DNA of 8,472 nt. It comes from Candidatus Solibacter sp. GTDB lineage: Bacteria; Acidobacteriota; Terriglobia; Bryobacterales; Bryobacteraceae. A program made the position numbers and the translations under genes. Below the pieces are notes generated by a model. The model was not told the origin of the DNA. It worked only from the letters and a program-made list of their open reading frames with translations, and made no database searches. This document shows, piece by piece, positions 1-6,108 of the stretch; the stretch's first letter is position 1, and each line of letters begins with the position of its first letter. The DNA lies in contig JAPKZC010000924.1 in NCBI GenBank assembly GCA_026394025.1, positions 2,459-10,930 on the forward strand, given 5' to 3'.

Positions 1-135
1 CACCGCCCTTTGCCCATTGCCATCCTACTGGCGTACCATTAGCATGTCAATGGCTTGGACATTGTGATTAATATGGCGCGCCAGGCTAAAACATGCTCCC
101 GGCGCGCGAGGCTTCCGTTGAACTTCGATTGTGGC

Positions 136-156
136 CCCAAAGCAGCCCGCTTTGGG
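136..156 (+). other. Perfect hairpin in the leader of the DUF5107-TPR gene
   Basis: CCCAAAGC (136-143) and GCTTTGGG (149-156) form a perfect 8-bp stem around a 5-nt loop, about 70 bases before the start codon at 226. No T-run follows, so it is not a classical intrinsic terminator for an upstream plus-strand gene. It could be a 5' UTR structure, an operator or an incidental repeat. The rest of 1-225 shows no protein-like reading frame and no convincing -35/-10 pair. A weaker 7-bp inverted repeat (GCGCGCC at 76-82, GGCGCGC at 101-107) lies further upstream. Confidence 0.4.
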
Positions 157-212
157 ATGGCCCTATTCGGAGGTGAAAAACCGGATCCTGAGCGAACAAA
201 CTGCAATTCATT

Positions 213-219
213 GAAGGAG
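213..219 (+). promoter_or_regulatory. Ribosome binding site that sets the start at 226
   Basis: GAAGGAG ends 6 nt before the ATG at 226. It is the best Shine-Dalgarno match in the leader. It decides between the ATG at 226, which opens directly into a signal peptide, and the upstream in-frame TTG at 55, whose 57 extra residues do not look like protein. Confidence 0.8.
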
Positions 220-225
220 ACCCTC

Positions 226-1881
226 ATGTTTCGTAGACCATTCCATCCAGCGATGGCGCCGTGCCTGGTAGCGGCATTGCTCATCGGTTCGTCAATCCTC
301 GCGGCCGCCGACGTTCCACCGGTGAAGGTCTGGGAGACGAAGGCCGTTATCCCGACGTATCTGGCCGGGGCGCCCGAACTGAATCCGATGTTCTTCTTCG
401 GCAGGTCGTCCCAGGGGGCACAGGCCCCGGTATACCCCTACGCGATGTACGACTCGCTGACCGGCAAGAAGGTTGACAAGAGCTACAAGATCGTCTACCT
501 GGAGAACGAGTACCTGCGGATCGGCATTCTCCCGGAGATTGGCGGCCGCATATTCGAGGGTCTGGACAAGACCAACAACTACAACTTTTTCTACCGCCAG
601 CACGTGATCAAACCCGCGCTGATCGGCCTGCTCGGCGCTTGGATTTCCGGCGGGGTCGAGTGGAATATTCCGCACCATCATCGCGCCAGCACTTTCAGCC
701 CGGTGCAGTACAGCATCGAGGAGAATGCGGACGGCAGCAGGACAGTCTGGGTAGGTGAACTCGAAGTGCGACAGCGCATGCGGTGGGCGGTGGGGTACAC
801 GTTGCGGCCCGGCAAGGCCTATCTGGAGGCGTCGCTAAGAATCGTGAATCGCACGCCCGAGGTGAACACCATGCTGTCTTTCGCCAACGTGGCCGTTCAC
901 GCCAACGAGAACTACCAGGTCATCTTCCCGCCCAGTACGCAGTACGGCACCGGCCACAGCAAGCGTTCGTTCCAGAAATGGCCGGTCTCCAACACGTTCC
1001 CAGGCGCCGAACCCGGCAAGGGCGTGGATATCAGTTGGTACAAGAACCATATCTCATCGAATTCGGTTTTCGCCTGGAACTACTCGGACGATTTTTTTGC
1101 CGGCTACGATCACGGCAAACAGGCAGGCACGATGAGCGTGGCGGACCACAACGTCGTACCGGGCAAGAAGTTCTTCACCTGGGGCAATGGCCAGAGCGGC
1201 CGCAGTTGGGACGGGATACTCACCGACGACGATGGACCGTACCTCGAATTGATGGTGGGGGCGTATTCGGACAACCAGCCTGACTACAGTTGGTTGCAGC
1301 CCTACGAAACACGCAGCTTCTCGATGAGTTGGTACCCCTTCCGGGACATCGGCGGCGTGAAGAAAGCCAACCTGGACGCCGCGGTAAACCTGGACGTGAG
1401 CAACGGCAATGCGAAGGTGGGCTTCTACACTACCTCGGCTCGTCCCGCGGCCACGGTGATGCTCAAGGCCGGCAGCAAAGTGTTGCTTCAGGAGAAAATC
1501 GCGATCGACCCTGGTAAGCCATATGTGAAGCAGGTCCCCGTTCCCGCGGGCACGGATGAACACGATCTGGTCGCCTCGATTTCCGACGGCGGCAAGGAAC
1601 TCGTCTCCTACTCGCCCATCCGCTTGAAGCCGGAACCGATGCCCGAGGGTACCGTCCGGCCGGGACCGCCGGCGGATGTCAAGACCAACGAAGAGTTGTA
1701 TCTAATCGGGCGTAAACACCGTCCTCGGAATCACCGCCTACACGAGAGCCAGGTACGAAGAAGCCGAGCGGTATCTCCGCAAGGCGATTGTCAGGCTCAC
1801 GGACCAGTTCACTACGCCGAAAGACGTGGAGGCGATCTACTACCTCGGGGCCACCTTGAAAGCCGCGGGCAAGACCGATGA
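226..1881 (+). CDS. DUF5107 mutarotase-like exported protein, N-terminal part of a frameshifted DUF5107-TPR gene
   Basis: Seen: ATG at 226 with a good RBS and a Sec signal peptide (hydrophobic residues 11-28, likely cleavage after ILAAA at about 29). A long beta-rich domain follows to about residue 470. Landmarks are LPEIGGRIFEG (102-112), GAWISGGVEWNIPHHHR (137-153), HNVVPGKKFFTWGNGQSGRSW (within 308-328) and DDDGPYLELMVGAYSDNQPDY (within 334-354). These match, from memory, the DUF5107 family, which has a galactose-mutarotase-like sugar-binding fold and usually continues into TPR repeats in one polypeptide of about 1,100 residues. Residues 1-495 (to about 1710) are coherent and end in the family-like ELYLIG. 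After that this frame turns into Arg/His-rich nonsense until the stop at 1881. The domain probably sits in the periplasm or at the cell surface and handles or senses glycans. Exact activity is unknown. The true gene continues in the +1 frame to 3610. Confidence 0.85.
   Translation: MFRRPFHPAMAPCLVAALLIGSSILAAADVPPVKVWETKAVIPTYLAGAPELNPMFFFGRSSQGAQAPVYPYAMYDSLTGKKVDKSYKIVYLENEYLRIGILPEIGGRIFEGLDKTNNYNFFYRQHVIKPALIGLLGAWISGGVEWNIPHHHRASTFSPVQYSIEENADGSRTVWVGELEVRQRMRWAVGYTLRPGKAYLEASLRIVNRTPEVNTMLSFANVAVHANENYQVIFPPSTQYGTGHSKRSFQKWPVSNTFPGAEPGKGVDISWYKNHISSNSVFAWNYSDDFFAGYDHGKQAGTMSVADHNVVPGKKFFTWGNGQSGRSWDGILTDDDGPYLELMVGAYSDNQPDYSWLQPYETRSFSMSWYPFRDIGGVKKANLDAAVNLDVSNGNAKVGFYTTSARPAATVMLKAGSKVLLQEKIAIDPGKPYVKQVPVPAGTDEHDLVASISDGGKELVSYSPIRLKPEPMPEGTVRPGPPADVKTNEELYLIGRKHRPRNHRLHESQVRRSRAVSPQGDCQAHGPVHYAERRGGDLLPRGHLESRGQDR
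1700..1715 (+). other. Frameshift/deletion joint inside the DUF5107-TPR gene
   Basis: Frame 1 is meaningful up to the ATC GGG at 1705-1710. Frame 2 has a TAA stop at 1703-1705 and becomes meaningful immediately after it, reading GVNTVLGITAYTRARYEEAE from 1709. In the DUF5107-TPR family, as I recall it, ELYL(T)G is followed by about 25-28 residues of the type EQF-x-P-x(n)-YYxEALRRDPGD before the N-T-x-L-G of the first TPR. None of that is present in any frame here. The size and phase fit loss of about 75-85 bases (3n+2). Whether this is a real mutation or an assembly error cannot be decided from the sequence. Confidence 0.7.
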
Positions 1882-3610
1882 AGCCTACACGAATTTCTAC
1901 AAGGCCACGTGGAGCAAGGCATGGAAGGCGGTGGGATACTACTCGCTGGCGGAGATCGCCACGGGGCGCGGTGACATGACGGCCGCCCTCGATTTCGTCA
2001 ACCGCTCGATTGACTCGGATGCCCTGAGCATCCGGACGCAGAACCTGAAAGCGGCCGTTCTGCGCCACATGGGGCGCCCCAAGGAGGCTCTCCAGGTGCT
2101 GGCCTCGGCCGCGCACAAGGCCGACCCGCTGGACGTGCGCTCCATGGCGGAACGCTGGCTGGCATCGAAAACTCCGGAGGCGGCCAGAGTCATGTCCTCC
2201 ACAATGAATGAACATCCGGCCACCGCTCAGGAGACGGCCGCGGAATACCTCAGCGCCGGTCTCTGGCAAGACGGCCTGGATGTGCTGCGGCAGGCGACGG
2301 CCGCGGCCCCCGACAAGGCCAGAGTCAACGCCATGGTCTACTACTACCTGGGTTATTTCGCCGAAAAGTTGGGACAGGCGCCGAAGGCATCGGAGTACTA
2401 CCGGCTGGCCATGACCATGCCGCCGGATTATGTGTTCCCTTTTCAGAATGAAGCCATCGATGTGCTTCGGGCAGCGATGAAGGCAAACCCGCGCGACGCG
2501 CGGGCGCCTTACTACCTCGGCAATCTGCTGTATGACTGGCAACCGGAGGAGGCCACCAGGATGTGGGAGGCTTCCGCCGCTCTCGACCCCTCGTTTTCCA
2601 TCGTGCACCGCAATCTGGCGACGGCCTACACCCACCAGAAGTCCGGGAGCGACCTGAATAAGTCCATCACGGAGCTGGAGAAAGCGGTCTCCCTCGAACG
2701 GAAGTACCCACTGCATTTCACCGAATTGGATGACGCTTACACGCAGGCCGGTGTCCCCATCGAGAAGCGGCTTCCACTGTTCGAGAAGAATGCGGATGTG
2801 GTCGCGCAGCGGGATGACGCGCAAAACCGCGCCGTAGCGCTAAAGGTGGCCATGGGCAAATACGACGATGCCATCCAGATGATGACCGGACGGAAGTTCG
2901 CCGTGGCGGAGGGCGCCAATCTGAACGTGGGTGAACACTGGACCAACGCCCACCTGCTCCGTGGCCAGCAGAACATTGCCGCCAAGCGGTACCAGGAGGC
3001 ACTGACGGATCTCCAGACTGCCGTCACGTTGCCCGCCAATCTTCCGTCGGGTGGCATGGGACGCGGGGGTGCGGGCAGCCGCGGCACTGAGCTTGCTTAC
3101 TGGACCGGAGTGGCCTATGACGCGATGGGCGACCGCGCCAAAGCCGCCGAGTCCTGGAACAGCGGGATTGCGCCGCCTTCGGCCGGAGGCGGCCGTCGTG
3201 GCGCCAGTGGTCCGGCGGTTGGAGGCGGGCCTCCCGTGACGTGGGGCTCTTCGGCGGTTGGCGCGGGGTTTGGCGCCGGTAATGCCGGCGGCGGCGCGCA
3301 GTCCTACTATCAGGCGATGTGCTATCAGAAACTCGGCCAAACCGAGAGGGCGCGGCAGTTGTTTCAGGGCCTGGTTGAATCCGGACAGCGTGCACTCCAG
3401 CAGCCGCAACAGACCGGCGGCGGCGGTCGCCGTGGTGGATCTGCCCGTCAGCAGTCGCCGCGCGTGCGGTTGGCCGACGCGCACTACATGATGGGACTGG
3501 GCTACCTCGGGCTGAACGATCGGGAGAAGGCCAAAGCGGAGCTGACACAGGCAGTAGAGTCCAGCCCCGACCTTCTGGGCGCGCGGGCAGCCTTAGCCAT
3601 GCTCAAGTGA
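1826..3610 (+). CDS. TPR-repeat C-terminal part of the frameshifted DUF5107-TPR protein
   Basis: This frame is coherent from about 1706. The GTG at 1826 is only the first usable start codon, falls inside a TPR helix (VEAIYYLGATLKAAGK) and has no Shine-Dalgarno, so independent translation is unlikely. Tandem TPR units are visible: YYLGATLKAAGKTDEAY, GYYSLAEIATGRGDMTAAL, YYYLGYFAEKLGQAPKASEYY, PYYLGNLLYDWQPEEA, ahead of GLGYLGLNDREKAKAELTQA near the end. TPRs form helical scaffolds for protein binding. Three Gly/Arg-rich low-complexity inserts interrupt the last repeats (about 3041-3085, 3176-3302 and 3413-3460), at places where relatives have short linkers. The two parts plus the missing segment would total about 1,150 residues, the usual family length. 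The stop TGA lies 21 nt from the converging lacI stop, with no obvious terminator between. Confidence 0.8.
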   Translation: MEAIYYLGATLKAAGKTDEAYTNFYKATWSKAWKAVGYYSLAEIATGRGDMTAALDFVNRSIDSDALSIRTQNLKAAVLRHMGRPKEALQVLASAAHKADPLDVRSMAERWLASKTPEAARVMSSTMNEHPATAQETAAEYLSAGLWQDGLDVLRQATAAAPDKARVNAMVYYYLGYFAEKLGQAPKASEYYRLAMTMPPDYVFPFQNEAIDVLRAAMKANPRDARAPYYLGNLLYDWQPEEATRMWEASAALDPSFSIVHRNLATAYTHQKSGSDLNKSITELEKAVSLERKYPLHFTELDDAYTQAGVPIEKRLPLFEKNADVVAQRDDAQNRAVALKVAMGKYDDAIQMMTGRKFAVAEGANLNVGEHWTNAHLLRGQQNIAAKRYQEALTDLQTAVTLPANLPSGGMGRGGAGSRGTELAYWTGVAYDAMGDRAKAAESWNSGIAPPSAGGGRRGASGPAVGGGPPVTWGSSAVGAGFGAGNAGGGAQSYYQAMCYQKLGQTERARQLFQGLVESGQRALQQPQQTGGGGRRGGSARQQSPRVRLADAHYMMGLGYLGLNDREKAKAELTQAVESSPDLLGARAALAMLK

Positions 3611-3631
3611 GGAGGACCACTGCCAAACCGC

Positions 3632-4672
3632 TTACCTCCGGGGCCGCAGCGTTGAGGCCCGCACCACTAGTTTCGGGCTGAGCAGCACCGTCTTAGGACG
3701 CGGCGGCGCCCCCTTTTCGAGCAGCGCCAGCGCCATCCGGGCGGTACGTTCCCCGATGGCGCCGCTCTGCTGGTCCACGCTGGTCAGCGGCACGCGCAGG
3801 AACTCCGCATACGCCACGTTGCCGCAACCGGCTACCGCCACGTCCTGCGGGACGCGCAAACCGGCTTCCAGTACGGCCTTCATCGCGCCCATGGCGGTGG
3901 GGTCGTTGTAGCAAAACACGCCGTCTGGCGGCGGCGACAGCGCCAGCATGCGTTGCATTGCCTTGTAGCCGCTGGCAGCGCCGGCGTCGTCACCGTGCTC
4001 CCGCATCTCGACGTACTCGGGCGCAACTGCCATGCCCCCAGCCTGGAGCGCGCGCCGGAAGCCCGCCACGCGGCCCAGCGCGGTACTCACGTTTGGGCCG
4101 CCGATATGCGCGATCCGCCGGCACCCGGCGTCCATCAGGTGGGCCGTCGCCAGTTCGCCTACCGCTGCATCGTCCACACCCACGAAGTTCGCCGCCAGCC
4201 CATGGAACCTACGGTCGATCAGCACATACGGAATCTTCTGCTCTTCCAGGCGATGGAAGGTCTCCACCGAGGACTGCGTGGAAGCCACAATCAGCACGTC
4301 CACCCGCCGGGCCAGAAGCAGTTCGATCTCCTGCCGCTCCAGTGCGGGGTCATCCTCGGAAGAAGACAGCACCAGGCTGTAGCCCTTCTTGCGCAACCCG
4401 TTGGAAAGACCCTTTGCCACCTGGCCGAAAAACGGGTGAACCAGGTCAGGCACCACCAGCCCGGCGATGTAGCTGCGACCGGTGACGAGCGCGCGCGCCG
4501 CCAGGTTCGGGCGGTAGTTTAGCTCTTTCATTCGCTTGAGCACGCGCTCGCGCGTTTCCCGGCTGATATCCGGGTGATCTCGCAGAACTTTCGAGATGGT
4601 GACCACGGAGAGATTGAGGTCTTCGGCGATATCCTTTAGGCGTGCGGGCATGTCGTATCCGCGAGATTTCAT
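3632..4672 (-). CDS. LacI-family transcriptional regulator
   Basis: DNA-binding repressor of the LacI/GalR family, 346 residues, the usual length. The N-terminal helix-turn-helix and hinge helix cover residues 12-66 (LKDIAEDLNLSVVTISKVLR, then LNYRPNLAARALVTGRS). The periplasmic-binding-protein-like effector domain follows, with GLVVPDLVHPFFGQVAKGL (71-89), DVLIVAST (125-132), HIGGP (189-193), CYNDPTAMGAMKAVLEAGL (254-272) and LRVPLTSVDQ (292-301). It ends in the standard LVVRAST. The ATG at 4672 has a modest GGGGA four bases upstream. The ATG at 4651 (MPARLKDIAE) gives a more typical N-terminus and may be the real start. LacI members mostly bind sugars, so the DUF5107-TPR gene converging on it is a possible target. 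A 63-nt gap separates it from the upstream minus-strand gene, so it may have its own promoter. The ligand cannot be read from the sequence. Confidence 0.93.
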   Translation of the reverse strand: MKSRGYDMPARLKDIAEDLNLSVVTISKVLRDHPDISRETRERVLKRMKELNYRPNLAARALVTGRSYIAGLVVPDLVHPFFGQVAKGLSNGLRKKGYSLVLSSSEDDPALERQEIELLLARRVDVLIVASTQSSVETFHRLEEQKIPYVLIDRRFHGLAANFVGVDDAAVGELATAHLMDAGCRRIAHIGGPNVSTALGRVAGFRRALQAGGMAVAPEYVEMREHGDDAGAASGYKAMQRMLALSPPPDGVFCYNDPTAMGAMKAVLEAGLRVPQDVAVAGCGNVAYAEFLRVPLTSVDQQSGAIGERTARMALALLEKGAPPRPKTVLLSPKLVVRASTLRPRR

Positions 4673-4689
4673 TCTATCCCCATGTGCGG

Positions 4690-4703
4690 GAGAAAACGGA
4701 AAC
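4690..4703. promoter_or_regulatory. Possible LacI-type operator half-site upstream of lacI
   Basis: The lacI upstream gap contains GAGAAAACGGAAAC. Its left half, GAAAACG, matches one arm of the common LacI-family palindrome TGAAAACGTTTTCA, but the right half does not complete the dyad. It could be a degenerate autoregulatory site or chance. No full palindrome of this type was found in 1-225. Confidence 0.2.
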
Positions 4704-4735
4704 TGTATCGGTGACTGAAGCCTAAACCGGACGCG

Positions 4736-5503
4736 CTATCGCGCCGCGGGCGGCTCCTGGTCGGTAGGAATTCCAGCGACATGGCGGTAGAACGCCACGG
4801 AACGGTTGATCCAGGATGCCTCATGCCCGGTGGTCAGGCTGCTCGCATTCTTGCCGGTGCGGGCCATGCTGTAATACCGCCAGACGTCTTCCGATTCGCG
4901 GTCCAGGTAGTAGATCGACTGCATCTCGCCCGGGTGAAAGAGCGGAAGAAACAGGTAGCGCATCAGCGTGACGTTAGCCACGTCGAACACCAGCCGGCCG
5001 GCAGTGGCCTCTGCGATGTGCAGCCGGTAGATGGCCTTGCCGGAGAGGTTGTCCCCCTGCTGAAAGTAGAGTACTTTGCCCGCCTTCAGTTCCTCCAGAG
5101 TGAAGTCGTTGCGCCGCTGATTTCCCTGCGCGTTGGTCACGGCGTAGGCGTCCGGGATCAAGGTCTGCCACTTCTTGTGGGTGGTGGACCAATAGCGCAT
5201 GCCCACCAGGGAGGAGATCGCGCCGCTCTGGAGCAGCAGCCCCTCCGATCCCGATGCGTGGCGGAAGCGCGCGGCCGTGGTGACCAACGACGAAAAGCCC
5301 TCACCCGTCCACCCGGTACATTCCGGCGGACGCCAGTTCTCACCAAGTTCGGAAAGGCTCCAGAACTTCACCGCGGGTGAATCGGCCATTCTGGGAGGCG
5401 GCGGCACGGAATCCACTCCGCAGGGCGGCTGCGGCCCGGATTGTGCATACCCGTACGCTTGGCCACAAAGCACCGCCAGACTGCAAATGGAAATGGACCG
5501 CAC
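4736..5503 (-). CDS. Uncharacterised exported protein (possibly DUF6675-like)
   Basis: I do not recognise this securely. From the GTG at 5503 it is 255 residues: a short signal peptide (RSISICSLAVLCGQAYGYAQ, cleavage near GYA-QS), a Pro-rich linker, then a compact soluble domain. That domain includes LLLQSGAISSLVGMRYWSTT, IYRLHIAEATAGRLVFDVAN, LMRYLFLPLFHPGEMQSIYY and DVWRYYSMARTG, ending in a segment (ASWINRSVAFYRHVAG) with R/Y residues. The overall pattern, a short-lived exported domain centred on GMRYWS and a FHPGEMQSIYYLD-type motif, reminds me of proteins annotated as DUF6675, but this is from memory and unverified. An in-frame GTG at 5548 would add 15 residues, but it lies against the hairpin at 5556-5580 and has no Shine-Dalgarno. 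It is co-directional with the cytochrome gene 96 nt upstream and is followed by lacI after 63 nt. Confidence 0.7.
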   Translation of the reverse strand: MRSISICSLAVLCGQAYGYAQSGPQPPCGVDSVPPPPRMADSPAVKFWSLSELGENWRPPECTGWTGEGFSSLVTTAARFRHASGSEGLLLQSGAISSLVGMRYWSTTHKKWQTLIPDAYAVTNAQGNQRRNDFTLEELKAGKVLYFQQGDNLSGKAIYRLHIAEATAGRLVFDVANVTLMRYLFLPLFHPGEMQSIYYLDRESEDVWRYYSMARTGKNASSLTTGHEASWINRSVAFYRHVAGIPTDQEPPAAR

Positions 5504-5555
5504 GTTTCGATGATAGCGGCAATTCCCGCCAGCGTCTGTGCGGACCACCCCATGT

Positions 5556-5580
5556 GGGACAGGCCTCCCGAGCCTGTCCC
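5556..5580. repeat. Perfect inverted repeat, probable dispersed intergenic (REP-like) element
   Basis: GGGACAGGC (5556-5564) pairs perfectly with GCCTGTCCC (5572-5580) around the loop CTCCCGA. It sits in the short gap between two minus-strand genes. Neither side has a T-run, so it is not a standard intrinsic terminator. From memory, GGGACAGGC-type hairpins with a short variable loop recur between genes in Solibacter-like genomes. A single copy here cannot prove that. The palindrome GCTCATGAGC (5584-5593) lies just beside it. It may attenuate transcription or protect the mRNA 3' end of the cytochrome operon. Confidence 0.6.
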
Positions 5581-5599
5581 GGTGCTCATGAGCTTCTCA

Positions 5600-6100
5600 T
5601 TAACGCGGTTCGTGACAGAAGTTGCAGGCCACGCTGGCTCGCTTCCCGGCGTGGCAGTCCCTACACGTGCCCATGTTGAGATTCACTTCGCGGTAGAGGA
5701 CATCGCGTTCCGCCACCTTGCCGTGGCAATCTTCACACGTGTTCCTGGCTTCGATGTGGGCCCGGTGGCTGAAGGCGACCCAGGCCGGAATCTCGTAGAT
5801 CCGCACCCATGGCACAGCCTTGCCTTGGCTTGCATACTGCGCGAGCTTTTGAATCGCCGGGCTGTCGGCCTTGATCGCGGAGTGGCACTGCATGCAGACC
5901 GAGGGCGGCGCAATGGTCATGCTCTCGCCCGGGTCGGGAGTCGGGTGGCACATCTTGCACGGCACCTTCAGCGTTCCGGCATGCAGCTTGTGGCTGAACG
6001 GCAGGGGCTGCGCCGGGCCGTCGGCAGCCCATGCGGCCAAGAGGGCGGCGGCGACGGCGAGAATCCGGACAGTGGTCTTCAAGAACAGGCGGCGTTGCAC
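5600..6100 (-). CDS. Pentahaem c-type cytochrome (cytochrome c3/c7-like)
   Basis: Exported electron carrier, 166 residues from the GTG at 6100, which has AGGGGGC just upstream. An in-frame start at 6166 would add 22 residues lying inside the upstream peptidase gene and is unlikely. Residues 1-31 form a leader with a hydrophobic core (VRILAVAAALLAAWA), preceded by QRRLFLK, a twin-arginine-like motif. Five CxxCH haem sites are present: CKMCH (48), CMQCH (69), CEDCH (122), CRDCH (146) and CNFCH (159). FSHKLH (35-40) and FSHRAH (110-115) supply axial histidines. The stretch PWVRIYEIPAWVAFSHRAH and the Met before the fourth haem (NMGTCRDCH) recall, from memory, cytochromes of the ActA type in alternative complex III. 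It is much smaller than full ActA and has no complex partners nearby. Start is 8 nt after the peptidase stop, suggesting translational coupling. Confidence 0.9.
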   Translation of the reverse strand: MQRRLFLKTTVRILAVAAALLAAWAADGPAQPLPFSHKLHAGTLKVPCKMCHPTPDPGESMTIAPPSVCMQCHSAIKADSPAIQKLAQYASQGKAVPWVRIYEIPAWVAFSHRAHIEARNTCEDCHGKVAERDVLYREVNLNMGTCRDCHAGKRASVACNFCHEPR

Positions 6101-6108
6101 GGCGCCCC

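Noticed and set aside
48..64. Inverted repeat CAATG-N7-CATTG as an operator for the DUF5107-TPR gene
   Set aside because: Arms are only 5 bp, it lies 160 bases from the start codon, and it lacks the central CG of LacI-type sites.
55..225. N-terminal extension of the DUF5107 protein from the TTG at 55
   Set aside because: The extra 57 residues are not protein-like and precede a clear signal peptide that has its own RBS and ATG at 226.
1700..1881. Programmed ribosomal frameshift joining the two DUF5107-TPR halves
   Set aside because: No slippery site or stimulatory structure is evident, and a simple shift would not restore the family segment that is missing at the joint.
1679..2824. A 381-codon open frame on the minus strand opposite the TPR region
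   Set aside because: No recognisable motifs, Arg/His/Gly-biased composition, and it opposes clear TPR repeats.
5556..5580. Intrinsic terminator after the cytochrome gene
   Set aside because: The stem is strong but no T-run follows on either strand, so a repeat element or mRNA structure is the better description.
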